Below are positions 27,344 through 35,696 of a stretch of 64,000 nucleotides of DNA, in pieces. The notes under the pieces are model-generated. The model was not told where the DNA came from and did not search any database. It saw only the letters and a list, made by a program, of their open reading frames with translations. The DNA is taken from assembly GCF_003182095.1 (NCBI RefSeq), contig NZ_QGTJ01000002.1, positions 402,435 to 466,434 on the forward strand. Direction: 5' to 3'. The DNA is from Plasticicumulans acidivorans (GTDB lineage Bacteria > Pseudomonadota > Gammaproteobacteria > Competibacterales > Competibacteraceae). A program made the translations under genes and the position numbers. Within the stretch, counting starts at the first letter, position 1. Every line of letters starts with the position of its first letter.

Positions 27344-30300
27344 TCAGCTCAGCGGCGCGAACAGGGCTTCCAGATCCTCATCGGCCAGCACACCGCTGCT
27401 TTCCCGCTCGCCGAGAATACCGTCGACCAGCGCACGTTTGCGCAGTTGCAGGTCACGGATTTTTTCTTCGACGGTGCCTTCGGTGTAGAGCTTGTAGACG
27501 AACACCGGCTTGTCCTGGCCGATGCGGTGGGCGCGGTCGCTGGCCTGATCCTCGGCGGCGGGGTTCCACCACGGGTCGTAGTGGATGACGGTGTCGGCGC
27601 TGGTCAGGTTGAGGCCGGTGCCGCCGGCCTTGAGGCTGATCAGGAACACCGGCACCTCGCCATTCTGGAAGCGGCGCACCGGCGTGTCGCGATCGTCGGT
27701 GGCGCCGGTGAGGATGACGTAGGGCAGGCCGAGCTTCTGCAGCTCCTTTTCGATCAGCGCGAGCATCTGCGTGAACTGCGAGAACACCAGCACGCGGCGC
27801 CCCTCGTCGACCAGCTCCGGCAGCATCTCGGTGAGCAGTTCGAGCTTGGCCGAGCCCTTGACCGCACGCGCGCTGCCGAGCTTGACCAGCCGCGGGTCGC
27901 AGCAGACCTGCCGCAGCTTGAGCAGCGCATCGAGGATGACGATATGGCTGCGCGCCAGGCCCTTGCTGGCGATTTCGGCGCGCACGCGCTCCTGCATCGC
28001 CAGGCGGATGCCCTCGTAGAGGTCACGCTGCGTGCCGGCCAGCTCGATGGTGCGCACGATCTCGGTCTTCGGCGGCAGGTCGGCGGCGACCTGCTCCTTG
28101 GTCCGGCGCAGCAGGAACGGGCCGACGCGGCGCGCCAGGCGCTCGCGGGTCGCGGCGTCGAGGTCTTTTTCGATCGGTTTGCGGAACAGGCGCTGGAACT
28201 GGCGGCTGTCGCCGAGCAGGCCCGGCAGCAGGAAATCGAACAGGCTCCACAGCTCGCCGAGGTGGTTTTCCATCGGCGTGCCGCTCAGGCACAGGCGGTG
28301 GCGTGCCTTCAGCGCGCGGGCGACCAGCCCGGCCTGTGCCGTCGGGTTCTTGATCGCCTGCGCCTCATCGAGGATCAGCAGGTGGTAGTCGTACTTGCCG
28401 AGCGCCTCGCGGTCGCGCGGCAGCAGCGCGTAGGTGGTGAGGATCAGGTCGTGCTGCGGAATGCTGGCGAAGTGCATCGAGCGCTCCGGCCCGCGCAGCG
28501 CCAGCACCCTCAGTCCCGGTGCAAAGCGCGCCGCCTCGGCGGCCCAGTTCGGCAGCAGGCTGGTCGGGGCGACGATCAGCGCCGGACGGTCGAGGCGACC
28601 GGCGGCATGCTCGCTGGCGAGGTGGGCGAGCGTCTGCACGGTCTTGCCGAGGCCCATGTCGTCGGCCAGCACACCGGCGAGCCCGGTGGCGCGCAGGAAC
28701 TGCAGCCACTCCAGTCCCTGCTGCTGGTACGGGCGCAGCGTGGCGTGGAAGCCCGCCGGCAGCGCCAGCGGCTGCGGCCCGCTGCGCAGGCGCTCGGCCA
28801 GCTCGCGCAGATGCTGGCCGCCGTGCCAGTGCAGCGGCCGGCCGGTCAGCGCGGCTTCGAGTTCGGCGAGACGCCCGGCGTGGACGCGGCCGAGCGAGAA
28901 CTCGCCGCGCAGGTTCAGCCCTTCACCGTCGTAGAGCTCGACCAGCACGCCGAGGATGGCGCGGATGCGCGCCGCCGGCACCGGCAGCAGGCGACCATCG
29001 GGCAGCGGCACCATCACCCGGCGCTCATCGCCGAGGCTCTCCAGCCAGTCGCGGCCGCTGCCGCCGGGCTGGCGGGCGATCAGCTCGACCAGGCAGGGCA
29101 GCAGATTGACACGCTGGCCCTGCACCTCGACGCCGAGCGCCAGGCCGAACCAGTCCTCGCCGGCGGCATCGTCGAGCTCGGCGAACCAGTCGTCGGCCTC
29201 GACCAGGTTGAAGCGGAAGCCGGGTTCGATGTCGACGGTCCAGCCGTCGGCGCGCAGCCGCGGCAGGGTGTCGAGGACGAATTCGCCCCAGCGGTCGGGA
29301 TCGTGGAAGCCGTAATCGTGGCGGCATTCACGCGGCAGGCGGTCGCCGAGGGCGACGGTGCGCACCGGCACCAGGTCGGCGGCGCACAGCTGCTCCAGGC
29401 AGTCGTGCTCGAAGGCGCTGGCGCGCGGCAGGCGCTGCACCACACCGTCGACATAGCGGCTGATCTCGGTGGTGGCGTCATTGAGCGCGAGCCACTGCTC
29501 GCCATAGCCGAAGTCCAGGTGCGCGCCGTCGACCGGCACCGCCGCCGGCGTGCGCCCGGCGCGCGGCGCCGGCGGCGTGACCTCGCGGGTGTAGAGCCGC
29601 AGCCGCGGCTGCGGCCGGTGGCTGCGGGCGACGGCAACGGTGAGCTGCGGCGGCGGCGGCAGGCTCACGCCCGGCAGGTGACGCTCCAGCCAGGCGGTGA
29701 CGCGCGGCAGCTCCTCGGCGGCCAGCGTCGGCGCAGTGGCGATCGCCGCCGCCAGCGACGGCGGCAGCGGCGTCTCCAGCGGGCCGGCGCTGCCGGCCTC
29801 GACATCGATGTACCACGGTGGCTCCAGCGCCAGCACCACGCTGCTCGCCGGTGCGCACACCAGCGCCAGACGGCTGCGGCCGCTGTCGTCGACGCACCAT
29901 TGCGGCTGTGCCGGGCGCGGTGCACCGACGCTGAGCAGCGGGCCGGTCTCGTCGTGCCAGTGGCAGCGGCCGCTGGCGAGCAGGCGCGCCAGCAGCGCGG
30001 CACCGCGCTCGTCGCGCAGCGGCAGCGTGCGGGTGTAGGTGTCGCGGGTCAGCGCCAGCTCCCGCAGCAGCGGCAGATCATCGATCGCGAAGCGCGTGGT
30101 CGCGCCGGGCAGCAGCGCATCGCCGGGGTCGAGCTGGCGCGGCCGGCCATAGCCGCCCTTCTTCAGCGGCCGGGCGGCGACCACACGCACGCAGACCGGC
30201 TCCTCGGCACGCGCCGGCGGCTGCAGCAGGTAGAGCAGGCGTTCGTCGCCACCGGTGACCGGCGGCGGCAGCGCCGCCGCGGCCAGGCGTTCGAGCCAGG

Positions 30301-30652
30301 CGCCGAGCGCCGGCGACACCGGCGCCGAACCCAGCGGCAGCGCCGAGCCGTCGGCGAGGATCGGATCGCTGGCCTGGAACAGTTGCAGCAGCGCGGCGAC
30401 GACATGCTTGCAGCCGCCGCCGAGCGGGCATTCACACTGCGCATCCAGCCGCTGTGCCTCGTCCCGACCGCTCAGGCGCAGGCGCACGGTGTAGCGCGGC
30501 GCGTAATTGCCGCGCACCTCGGCGCGCACGCCGCCGTCGCTGGTCGACTCCAGGCTGAAGACGCCGCCGGTACGAAACAGGGCCTCGCCGCGCACGATGG
30601 TCAGCGGGTCGAACCACAGGTTCAGATTCGGGCTTGAGGTGGTCTCGGTCAT
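27344..30652 (-). CDS. SWI/SNF-family helicase with SWIM zinc finger
   Basis: 1102 residues. A SWIM motif at the N-terminus (C73-x-C75-x5-C81-x-H83) binds zinc and probably nucleic acid. The C-terminal half is a Snf2/RapA-type ATPase with DDMGLGKT at 664-671, LILDEAQAIKN, FLLRRTKEQVAADLP, and the C-lobe LVFSQFTQML and HRIGQDKPVFVYKL. Length and layout are those of bacterial DEAD/DEAH SWIM helicases acting in DNA or RNP remodelling; the specific role is unknown. It starts 6 bp after azlD, so it may be cotranscribed. Confidence 0.92.
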   Translation of the reverse strand: MTETTSSPNLNLWFDPLTIVRGEALFRTGGVFSLESTSDGGVRAEVRGNYAPRYTVRLRLSGRDEAQRLDAQCECPLGGGCKHVVAALLQLFQASDPILADGSALPLGSAPVSPALGAWLERLAAAALPPPVTGGDERLLYLLQPPARAEEPVCVRVVAARPLKKGGYGRPRQLDPGDALLPGATTRFAIDDLPLLRELALTRDTYTRTLPLRDERGAALLARLLASGRCHWHDETGPLLSVGAPRPAQPQWCVDDSGRSRLALVCAPASSVVLALEPPWYIDVEAGSAGPLETPLPPSLAAAIATAPTLAAEELPRVTAWLERHLPGVSLPPPPQLTVAVARSHRPQPRLRLYTREVTPPAPRAGRTPAAVPVDGAHLDFGYGEQWLALNDATTEISRYVDGVVQRLPRASAFEHDCLEQLCAADLVPVRTVALGDRLPRECRHDYGFHDPDRWGEFVLDTLPRLRADGWTVDIEPGFRFNLVEADDWFAELDDAAGEDWFGLALGVEVQGQRVNLLPCLVELIARQPGGSGRDWLESLGDERRVMVPLPDGRLLPVPAARIRAILGVLVELYDGEGLNLRGEFSLGRVHAGRLAELEAALTGRPLHWHGGQHLRELAERLRSGPQPLALPAGFHATLRPYQQQGLEWLQFLRATGLAGVLADDMGLGKTVQTLAHLASEHAAGRLDRPALIVAPTSLLPNWAAEAARFAPGLRVLALRGPERSMHFASIPQHDLILTTYALLPRDREALGKYDYHLLILDEAQAIKNPTAQAGLVARALKARHRLCLSGTPMENHLGELWSLFDFLLPGLLGDSRQFQRLFRKPIEKDLDAATRERLARRVGPFLLRRTKEQVAADLPPKTEIVRTIELAGTQRDLYEGIRLAMQERVRAEIASKGLARSHIVILDALLKLRQVCCDPRLVKLGSARAVKGSAKLELLTEMLPELVDEGRRVLVFSQFTQMLALIEKELQKLGLPYVILTGATDDRDTPVRRFQNGEVPVFLISLKAGGTGLNLTSADTVIHYDPWWNPAAEDQASDRAHRIGQDKPVFVYKLYTEGTVEEKIRDLQLRKRALVDGILGERESSGVLADEDLEALFAPLS

Positions 30653-30658
30653 GGGGGC

Positions 30659-30979
30659 TCAAAGCAGGCGCAACAGGAGCATGCAGGTGGCGGTGCCGGC
30701 GGCGATGCTGGCGAGCGACTGGCGCCAGAGCAGATGCACGACAACGGTGACGACGACGCCGAGCAGCTGCGGCAGGCCGTGGTCCGGCGCGCCCGGATCG
30801 ATGCCGCGCAGGCAGTAGAGCACCAGCACGCTCATCACCGCCGGCGGCAGGTAGCGGCCGAGAAAACGCAGCCACGCGGCTTCACGATATGCACTCAGCA
30901 GCCAGAACGGCGCCAGCCGCGTCAGCAGCGTGGCCACGCCCATCACCGCAACGGCGCCGAGCAGATAGGCGGTGTTCAT
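30659..30979 (-). CDS. azlD: AzlD family branched-chain amino acid exporter subunit
   Basis: 106 residues, about four membrane segments (YLLGAVAVMGVATLLTRLAP, YLPPAVMSVLVLYCLRG). It is the small partner of AzlC in an exporter of branched-chain amino acids or analogues. The ATG overlaps the azlC stop (ATGA), the usual azlCD arrangement. Confidence 0.9.
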   Translation of the reverse strand: MNTAYLLGAVAVMGVATLLTRLAPFWLLSAYREAAWLRFLGRYLPPAVMSVLVLYCLRGIDPGAPDHGLPQLLGVVVTVVVHLLWRQSLASIAAGTATCMLLLRLL

Positions 30980-31653
30980 GGATGCAGGCTCCGCGCGACC
31001 AGCAGGCCGGCCAGGGTCAATGCCAGCGATACCAGCAGGAATTGTGCCGGCGGCGCCAGCCACCAGCCGCACGCACCGGCGACCAGCGCCACCAGAAACG
31101 GCCAGGGCTCGCGCACCGCCCGCCATTGCTCGACCACCAGCACCACGAACAGCGCCGTCAGTGCGAAGTCGAGGCCGCGCGTGTCGACATCGAGCCAGCG
31201 CCCGGCGAGCGCGCCGAGCGTGCAGCCGAGCACCCACCAGAACTGGTTGAGTGCCGCAATCGCACAGTCGTAGCGCACGCGCTCGACGCCCGGCGGCGGT
31301 GCGGTGGCGGTCAGCAGCGACCAGGTTTCGTCGGTCAGGCTGAAAATCTGGTACCAGCGCCGCCAGCCGCGCGCCGGCACGCGTTCGAGCATGGCGAAGC
31401 CGTAGAACACGTGGCGCAGGTTGAGCAGCAGCGTGGCCAGAAAGATGTCGACCAGCGCGGTACCGGCGGCGAGCAGGCCGACGGCGAGGAACTGCGCCGA
31501 GCCGGCGAACACCACCAGCCCCATCAGCGTCGCCAGCCAGGCCGGCTGGCCGCTGTCGACCAGCAGCAGGCCGAAGGCCATGCCGAGTGGCACGTAACCG
31601 CAGGCGACCGGCAGACAGGCACGCAGGGCAGCAGCGAAAACAGGGGCGGACAT
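30976..31653 (-). CDS. azlC: AzlC family branched-chain amino acid exporter subunit
   Basis: 225 residues, multi-spanning. Family segments VACGYVPLGMAFGLLL, VVFAGSAQFLAVGLL, LLLNLRHVFYGF and SLTDETWSL are present. It pairs with AzlD for export of branched-chain amino acids across the inner membrane. ATG 31653 was preferred over a TTG eight codons upstream because a GCGAG site precedes it and the added residues are polar. Confidence 0.93.
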   Translation of the reverse strand: MSAPVFAAALRACLPVACGYVPLGMAFGLLLVDSGQPAWLATLMGLVVFAGSAQFLAVGLLAAGTALVDIFLATLLLNLRHVFYGFAMLERVPARGWRRWYQIFSLTDETWSLLTATAPPPGVERVRYDCAIAALNQFWWVLGCTLGALAGRWLDVDTRGLDFALTALFVVLVVEQWRAVREPWPFLVALVAGACGWWLAPPAQFLLVSLALTLAGLLVARSLHP

Positions 31654-32017
31654 AAACACTCGCGACGTCGCATCCAAACGCGCAAGGGTACCGGATGCCT
31701 TGTGCGAACGCTGCCCGCCCCGGCTTGATCCAGGTCAAGCCGCCGCCCCTTCGGCCGGGTCGTGTCAGGCTTTTCTGCCGCAGCGCGCCATCGTCGGCCC
31801 GCACCCGGCGGCGCGCGATGGCCGTACCCGCCGCCGCGGGCAGACCGGCCGCCGCCGCATGCGCGCCGGGCTAGCCAGCCGCACGGCGGCGCGCGACGAT
31901 AAACACTTTTGCTGTGCACACCGCGTGAACCAGCGGGCCGGATACCGGCTCAAAGCCCCTTTCCACCCGGAGCGCCACGGCGCTCCGCCCTCTACCGATT
32001 ATCGAGGAATTGCGTTG
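31654..32017. other. Divergent intergenic region azlC / glycine-zipper gene
   Basis: 364 bp without a convincing gene. It should hold the promoters for azlCD (minus) and the glycine-zipper gene (plus). The only clear element is an inverted repeat of FNR-box type at 31725-31738. A GAGGA ribosome site for the plus-strand gene lies near 32004. Confidence 0.6.
31725..31738. promoter_or_regulatory. Candidate FNR/ANR-type operator
   Basis: TTGATCCAGGTCAA matches the TTGAT-N4-ATCAA consensus with one change (GTCAA). It lies inside a longer perfect inverted repeat, GGCTTGA/TCAAGCC. It is centred about 78 bp upstream of the azlC ATG, where an activating site could sit. The binding is inferred from sequence only. 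Confidence 0.45.
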
Positions 32018-32320
32018 ATGAACCCGCGCCTGCTCCTGCTCGCCGCCTGCCTGAGCCTGCCCACTGCCGCCTTTGCCGGCAGTACGATCGATGCCGCCAT
32101 CGGCGGCGGCATCGGCGGGGCGGCCGGTGCCGCGATCGGCAACGAAGTCGGCGGCCGCAGTGGCGCCATCGTCGGGGGCGCCATCGGTGCCGGCGTCGGC
32201 GCCGCGATCACCACGCCGCAGCCACGCCACCAATCCGCCCCGCGCTATGCGCCACCGCCGCCGCGTCACCACGACAACGGCAGGCACAAAGGGCACTACA
32301 AGAAGCGCTATTACGACTGA
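32018..32320 (+). CDS. Exported glycine-zipper protein
   Basis: 100 residues with a Sec signal (LLLLAACLSLPTAAFAG). A glycine-zipper block of GxxxG repeats follows (GGGIGGAAGAAIGNEVGG, GGAIGAGVGAAI), then a His/Arg/Pro-rich tail ending KRYYD. Such proteins sit in the periplasm or outer membrane; the exact function is unknown. ATG 32018 follows CGAGGA. The last 10 bp overlap the convergent transporter gene. Confidence 0.8.
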   Translation: MNPRLLLLAACLSLPTAAFAGSTIDAAIGGGIGGAAGAAIGNEVGGRSGAIVGGAIGAGVGAAITTPQPRHQSAPRYAPPPPRHHDNGRHKGHYKKRYYD

Positions 32321-33396
32321 GCCGGCGGCGCGGGCGGCGCGCTGACGTCGCCGCGCAGCCACTGGCCGAGCAGGTTCTGCATCACCGCCAGCAGCACCGG
32401 ACCGATGAACACGCCGATCAGACCGAAGCTCAGCGCACCACCGAGCACGCCGAGGAAGATCAGCAGCATCGGCAGGCGCACGCCGCGGCCGATCAGCACC
32501 GGCTTGAGGATGTTGTCGATGGTGCCGACCACGCCGGCGCCCCAGATCACCAGGAAGATCGCCCAGCCGGTGTGGCCGCCGTCATAGAGCTGCCAGGCCA
32601 GCGGCGCCCACAGCAGCGCCGGCCCCATCGGCACGAAGGACAGGAAGAAGGTCAGGAAGCCGTAGAACAGCGCGCTGCCGGTACCGGCCAGCGCGAAGCC
32701 GAGCACGGCGAGCAGCGCCTGCGCCAGCGCGGTGCCGATCAGCCCGGCGACGACGCTGCGCACGGTGGCGGTGGCGACGGCGAGCAGCAGGCGCGTGCGC
32801 GAACCGGCGATCAGTTCGAGCAGACGGTGCAGGCGGGCGCTGTGGCTGGCTGCGTCACTCAGCACCACCCCCATCACCACCAGCGACAACGACAGTTCGA
32901 GCAGGCCGGCGCCGAGCTTGCGCAGCGCCACCAGCAGGAAATCGCGGGTCGGCCCGATCAGCTTGCGCAGCGCATCGACCAGCGCCGCCTGATCGTTGAG
33001 CAGCGTCTCCAGCCAGTCGTGCAGGTCCGGGCCGAACAGCGGCAGATCACGCAGCCAGTCCGGCGCGTGCGGCGGGCCGCTGGCCAGCCAGGTCTCGATG
33101 CGCCCCGACAGGCTGGCGAACTGGCTGACCAGACCGTCGCCGAACACGAACAGCGGCAGCAGCACCGCGCACAGCGGCAGCAGCGCGACGATCCACGCCG
33201 CCGCGCCCGCACCGACCCGCCGCGCCAGCCAGCGGTGCACCGGCGCCATCGACACGGCGAGGATCACCCCCCAGACGATCGCCGAAATGAAAGGCCATAA
33301 GGTCAGCGCGCAGCCGACCAGCAGCAGCACGAGCGCGCTCAGACCGAGCAGGCGCACGATCAGCGCGCGATCGATGACTCCGGTGGGTTCGTGCAT
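32311..33396 (-). CDS. AI-2E family transporter (YdiK/PerM-like)
   Basis: 361 residues with about eight membrane segments. Family features are an N-terminal pair of TMs (LSALVLLLVGCALTLWPFI, VWGVILAVSMAPVHRWLA), a polar middle domain, then FLSFVPMGPALLWAPLAW and VVGTIDNILKPVLIGRG. Members move small molecules or ions; true AI-2 export is shown only for some. Single gene, convergent with the glycine-zipper gene. Confidence 0.9.
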   Translation of the reverse strand: MHEPTGVIDRALIVRLLGLSALVLLLVGCALTLWPFISAIVWGVILAVSMAPVHRWLARRVGAGAAAWIVALLPLCAVLLPLFVFGDGLVSQFASLSGRIETWLASGPPHAPDWLRDLPLFGPDLHDWLETLLNDQAALVDALRKLIGPTRDFLLVALRKLGAGLLELSLSLVVMGVVLSDAASHSARLHRLLELIAGSRTRLLLAVATATVRSVVAGLIGTALAQALLAVLGFALAGTGSALFYGFLTFFLSFVPMGPALLWAPLAWQLYDGGHTGWAIFLVIWGAGVVGTIDNILKPVLIGRGVRLPMLLIFLGVLGGALSFGLIGVFIGPVLLAVMQNLLGQWLRGDVSAPPAPPAQS

Positions 33397-33767
33397 CGGG
33401 CGTCTCCGTGGGATGGCTCGCGCAGCCTAGCAAAGCTTTGAAGAAAGCCGGGTTTCCCGACGCTGACGGCCCGATGCCTCGGCGGCTTGCAAACGCCCCG
33501 GGCCGGAGGCGCCCGCCCCGGCCAGCGAGCAATGCAGCCATCAGCGGAGCCGGTTCACGGATGATCCATCACCTCGATGAGGTTAAAAAACGGCAGCGCC
33601 AACAGCCGAGCCGGCCGGCCGCGCTGTGCCAACAACCAAACCGCGTTCGCCACCGGCGCCTGAGCCGCGCGGACTGGCCACCGGCAGCACCACCTGACGC
33701 GCTGTCCGAATTGGCACAGGCGCAGCCAGCCCGGGCCGCAGCCGCCAGCCGCAAAGCCACGCCGAGG
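33397..33767. other. Intergenic region between transporter and T6SS island 2
   Basis: 371 bp with no convincing gene. It holds the upstream region of the AI-2E transporter (minus). Two elements stand out: a perfect palindrome CAAAGCTTTG at 33431-33440, and a widely spaced inverted repeat CTGTGCCAA (33624-33632) / TTGGCACAG (33711-33719). A plus-strand open frame here has Ala/Arg/Pro composition typical of chance frames. Confidence 0.5.
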
Positions 33768-34121
33768 CTATGAGCGGAAGCGCGCGAGCAGCCGGCGCAG
33801 CCACGATTGCCGGCGCGGCGGCCGACTCTGACGCCAGGCCGCGGCATCGGCGGCATCGGCGGCGACGTCGAAGGGTGTGTCCAACTCCTCGAAGTAAAAG
33901 CGGATCGCCGCGCGCCACTCGGCGGAGGCCTGCCAGCAGTCGAGATAGCGCGCCCGCTGCGCGGCATCCAGCGCCCGCCAGAACGGCCGCCACTGCGCAT
34001 CGATCCACTGCTCCTCGGCCCCCTGCGTCGCCGGCAGTGCCTCGGGACGCAGCCGCGGGAAGGCGACCCACGGCGGCACGCAGGCGAAATCCTCGCGCCC
34101 GGCGCCGCCGTCAGTTTTCAT
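33768..34121 (-). CDS. Small soluble protein overlapping the LysM gene (possible immunity or partner)
   Basis: 117 residues without a signal peptide or membrane segment. It is acidic and helical in the middle (WIDAQWRPFWRALDAAQRARYLDCW, FYFEELDTPFDVAADAADA) with a basic Arg-rich end (SWLRRLLARFRS). Not recognised. Its start lies 11 bp inside the end of the LysM gene, a tight coupling typical of effector/immunity or effector/chaperone pairs; that role is inferred only from layout. Confidence 0.6.
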   Translation of the reverse strand: MKTDGGAGREDFACVPPWVAFPRLRPEALPATQGAEEQWIDAQWRPFWRALDAAQRARYLDCWQASAEWRAAIRFYFEELDTPFDVAADAADAAAWRQSRPPRRQSWLRRLLARFRS

Positions 34122-35151
34122 CGAGGTGGTCGGCGATCCAGTCGAAGCCGAAATAGCCGGCGGTGCCGCCGACCAGGCCACCGATCGCCGCGGACACCAC
34201 CGCGCCCGGGCCGGTTTCGATGCCGAGCAGCGCGCCGCCGGCGGCACCGAGCTTCATGCCGGCCCAGGCCGCTGCCCAGCCGCCGGCCTGGCGAATGCTC
34301 TCGGCGGCAATCGGCTTGATCGAGCCCTGATCGATGGATTTTTCCGTGGCGTGGGCGAGGTTCACCGCAGTCATCGCAAAGCCGACGATCTGCACGCCCT
34401 GCAGCACGCGGGTGGCGCCCATCGCCGCCGCGCCCTTGACCGCGCCGGGCGGCACATTGCCGCGCACCAGCGCTTCACGGTCGCTGCGCACCAGCTCGCT
34501 GATGGTCTGGATGCGCTTGCGGGCATCGACCGACTGCGTCTTCTGCGCGATGCGTTCGAGGTCGCTGACGATTTCTTCGGTCTCGTGCAGCGTGGCGCCG
34601 GCATCGATGGCTTTGTTGACGTCGATCCAGAATGGCTCGCCGGTAAAACGCGTGGCGCCCAGCGGCTTGCTCGACGTGGACAGGAACGGGCTCGGCTTCA
34701 TGCCCAGCGCATGCCGCCCCGCCGGCAGCCTGGAGGCGGCGTCGGTCGGCTGGAAGCCGAAGCGCTCCGGGTTGGGGAACACCGCCAGCGGCCGGCCGAG
34801 CTGCTGCCCGGCCGCAGCCGCCATCTGCGGATTGACCAGCACCCGGCGCACCAGCTTGCGGCTGAGCGGATTGATCTCGTCGGCGAGCACGAACACGTAG
34901 GACACCAGCGGAATCCGCGCCTGACGGCTCACCTCCGAGCTGACGGCCGCGGTACTGATGAAGCGCTCCGGCTCACGCTGGCGGTTGCTCCCCTGCATCT
35001 CGTCGCGCAACTGCAGCACCTGGCCGACCAGCAGCGCATTGGGATTGGCCAGCAGATTGTCCTCGGCGATCAGACGCCACTTGGCGCCATCGCCGTAGTG
35101 CTTCCGGGCGATCAGCCACAGCGAATCCCCGGGTGCGACAACGTAACGCAT
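34111..35151 (-). CDS. LysM protein with glycine-rich hydrophobic C-terminus (candidate T6SS effector)
   Basis: 346 residues. An N-terminal LysM domain covers ~1-50 (YVVAPGDSLWLIARKHYGD, NPNALLVGQVLQL). A middle region follows, then a hydrophobic Gly/Ala-rich end of ~55 residues (AWAGMKLGAAGGALLG, GGLVGGTAGYFGFDWIADHL) that could enter a membrane. LysM binds peptidoglycan or acts as a structural handle in T6SS cargo. No catalytic motif is seen. It belongs to the VgrG2 island and overlaps a small downstream gene. Confidence 0.75.
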   Translation of the reverse strand: MRYVVAPGDSLWLIARKHYGDGAKWRLIAEDNLLANPNALLVGQVLQLRDEMQGSNRQREPERFISTAAVSSEVSRQARIPLVSYVFVLADEINPLSRKLVRRVLVNPQMAAAAGQQLGRPLAVFPNPERFGFQPTDAASRLPAGRHALGMKPSPFLSTSSKPLGATRFTGEPFWIDVNKAIDAGATLHETEEIVSDLERIAQKTQSVDARKRIQTISELVRSDREALVRGNVPPGAVKGAAAMGATRVLQGVQIVGFAMTAVNLAHATEKSIDQGSIKPIAAESIRQAGGWAAAWAGMKLGAAGGALLGIETGPGAVVSAAIGGLVGGTAGYFGFDWIADHLDEN

Positions 35152-35177
35152 GACGCTTCACCTCCCTGTCAGCCGGC

Positions 35178-35630
35178 TCAGCTCCGGCGCGCGCCCAGCA
35201 CCACGCCCAGCGCCAGCAGGCTCTGCAGCAGATAGATCGAGGCGGCGATGCCGTGCAGACGGGCGAATTCGCCGCCGCTGCTGACGCCGGCGGCCTTCAG
35301 CGCCTCCATCGCCGGCTGCAGCCAGAACTCGCCGACGGCCACGAGCACGAGCATCGACAGCAGCAGCAGCGCGCGCCAGCGCCCGCCGCCGGCGCGCCAG
35401 CGCAGGCACTCGATCAGCGTGAGCACACCGCCGCCGAGCAGGCCGATCCAGGCGACCGCCCTGAACAGATGCCCGGCGACCAGACCGGCGAGCACGCGAT
35501 CGGGAATCACCGAGAACAGCACCGGCGCGACCAGATAGCCCACCGTCCACATCGAACCGAACCACACGATCTGCAGCAGCCGCTCCAGCGCGCGCGCGGC
35601 GCGTCCTTCGACCATCTCTTGCATCTGCAA
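35178..35630 (-). CDS. DUF4149-like membrane protein
   Basis: 150 residues with four membrane segments (VWFGSMWTVGYLVAPVLF, VAWIGLLGGGVLTLIE, LLLLSMLVLVAVGEFWL, GIAASIYLLQSLLALGVVLG) and the EFARLHG motif before TM4 common in DUF4149/TMEM205-like proteins. Often a housekeeping protein of unknown role. Here it lies between a T6SS-associated gene and the LysM candidate toxin, 26 bp before the latter, so a membrane immunity role cannot be excluded. Confidence 0.75.
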   Translation of the reverse strand: MQMQEMVEGRAARALERLLQIVWFGSMWTVGYLVAPVLFSVIPDRVLAGLVAGHLFRAVAWIGLLGGGVLTLIECLRWRAGGGRWRALLLLSMLVLVAVGEFWLQPAMEALKAAGVSSGGEFARLHGIAASIYLLQSLLALGVVLGARRS

Positions 35631-35696
35631 TGTCCAGACGTTGAAAGCGCCGATGCTGGCACTGCCGCCACGGCAGCGGCAATAGCGCGGCCGGCG

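Noticed and set aside
27002..30637. A 1211-codon plus-strand frame opposite vgrG1 and the SWI/SNF helicase
   Set aside because: Same GC artefact; spans two real genes on the other strand and shows no family features.
33408..33773. A 121-codon plus-strand frame in the gap before island 2
   Set aside because: No ribosome site, random-looking Arg/Ala/Pro composition, end overlaps a better-supported minus-strand gene.
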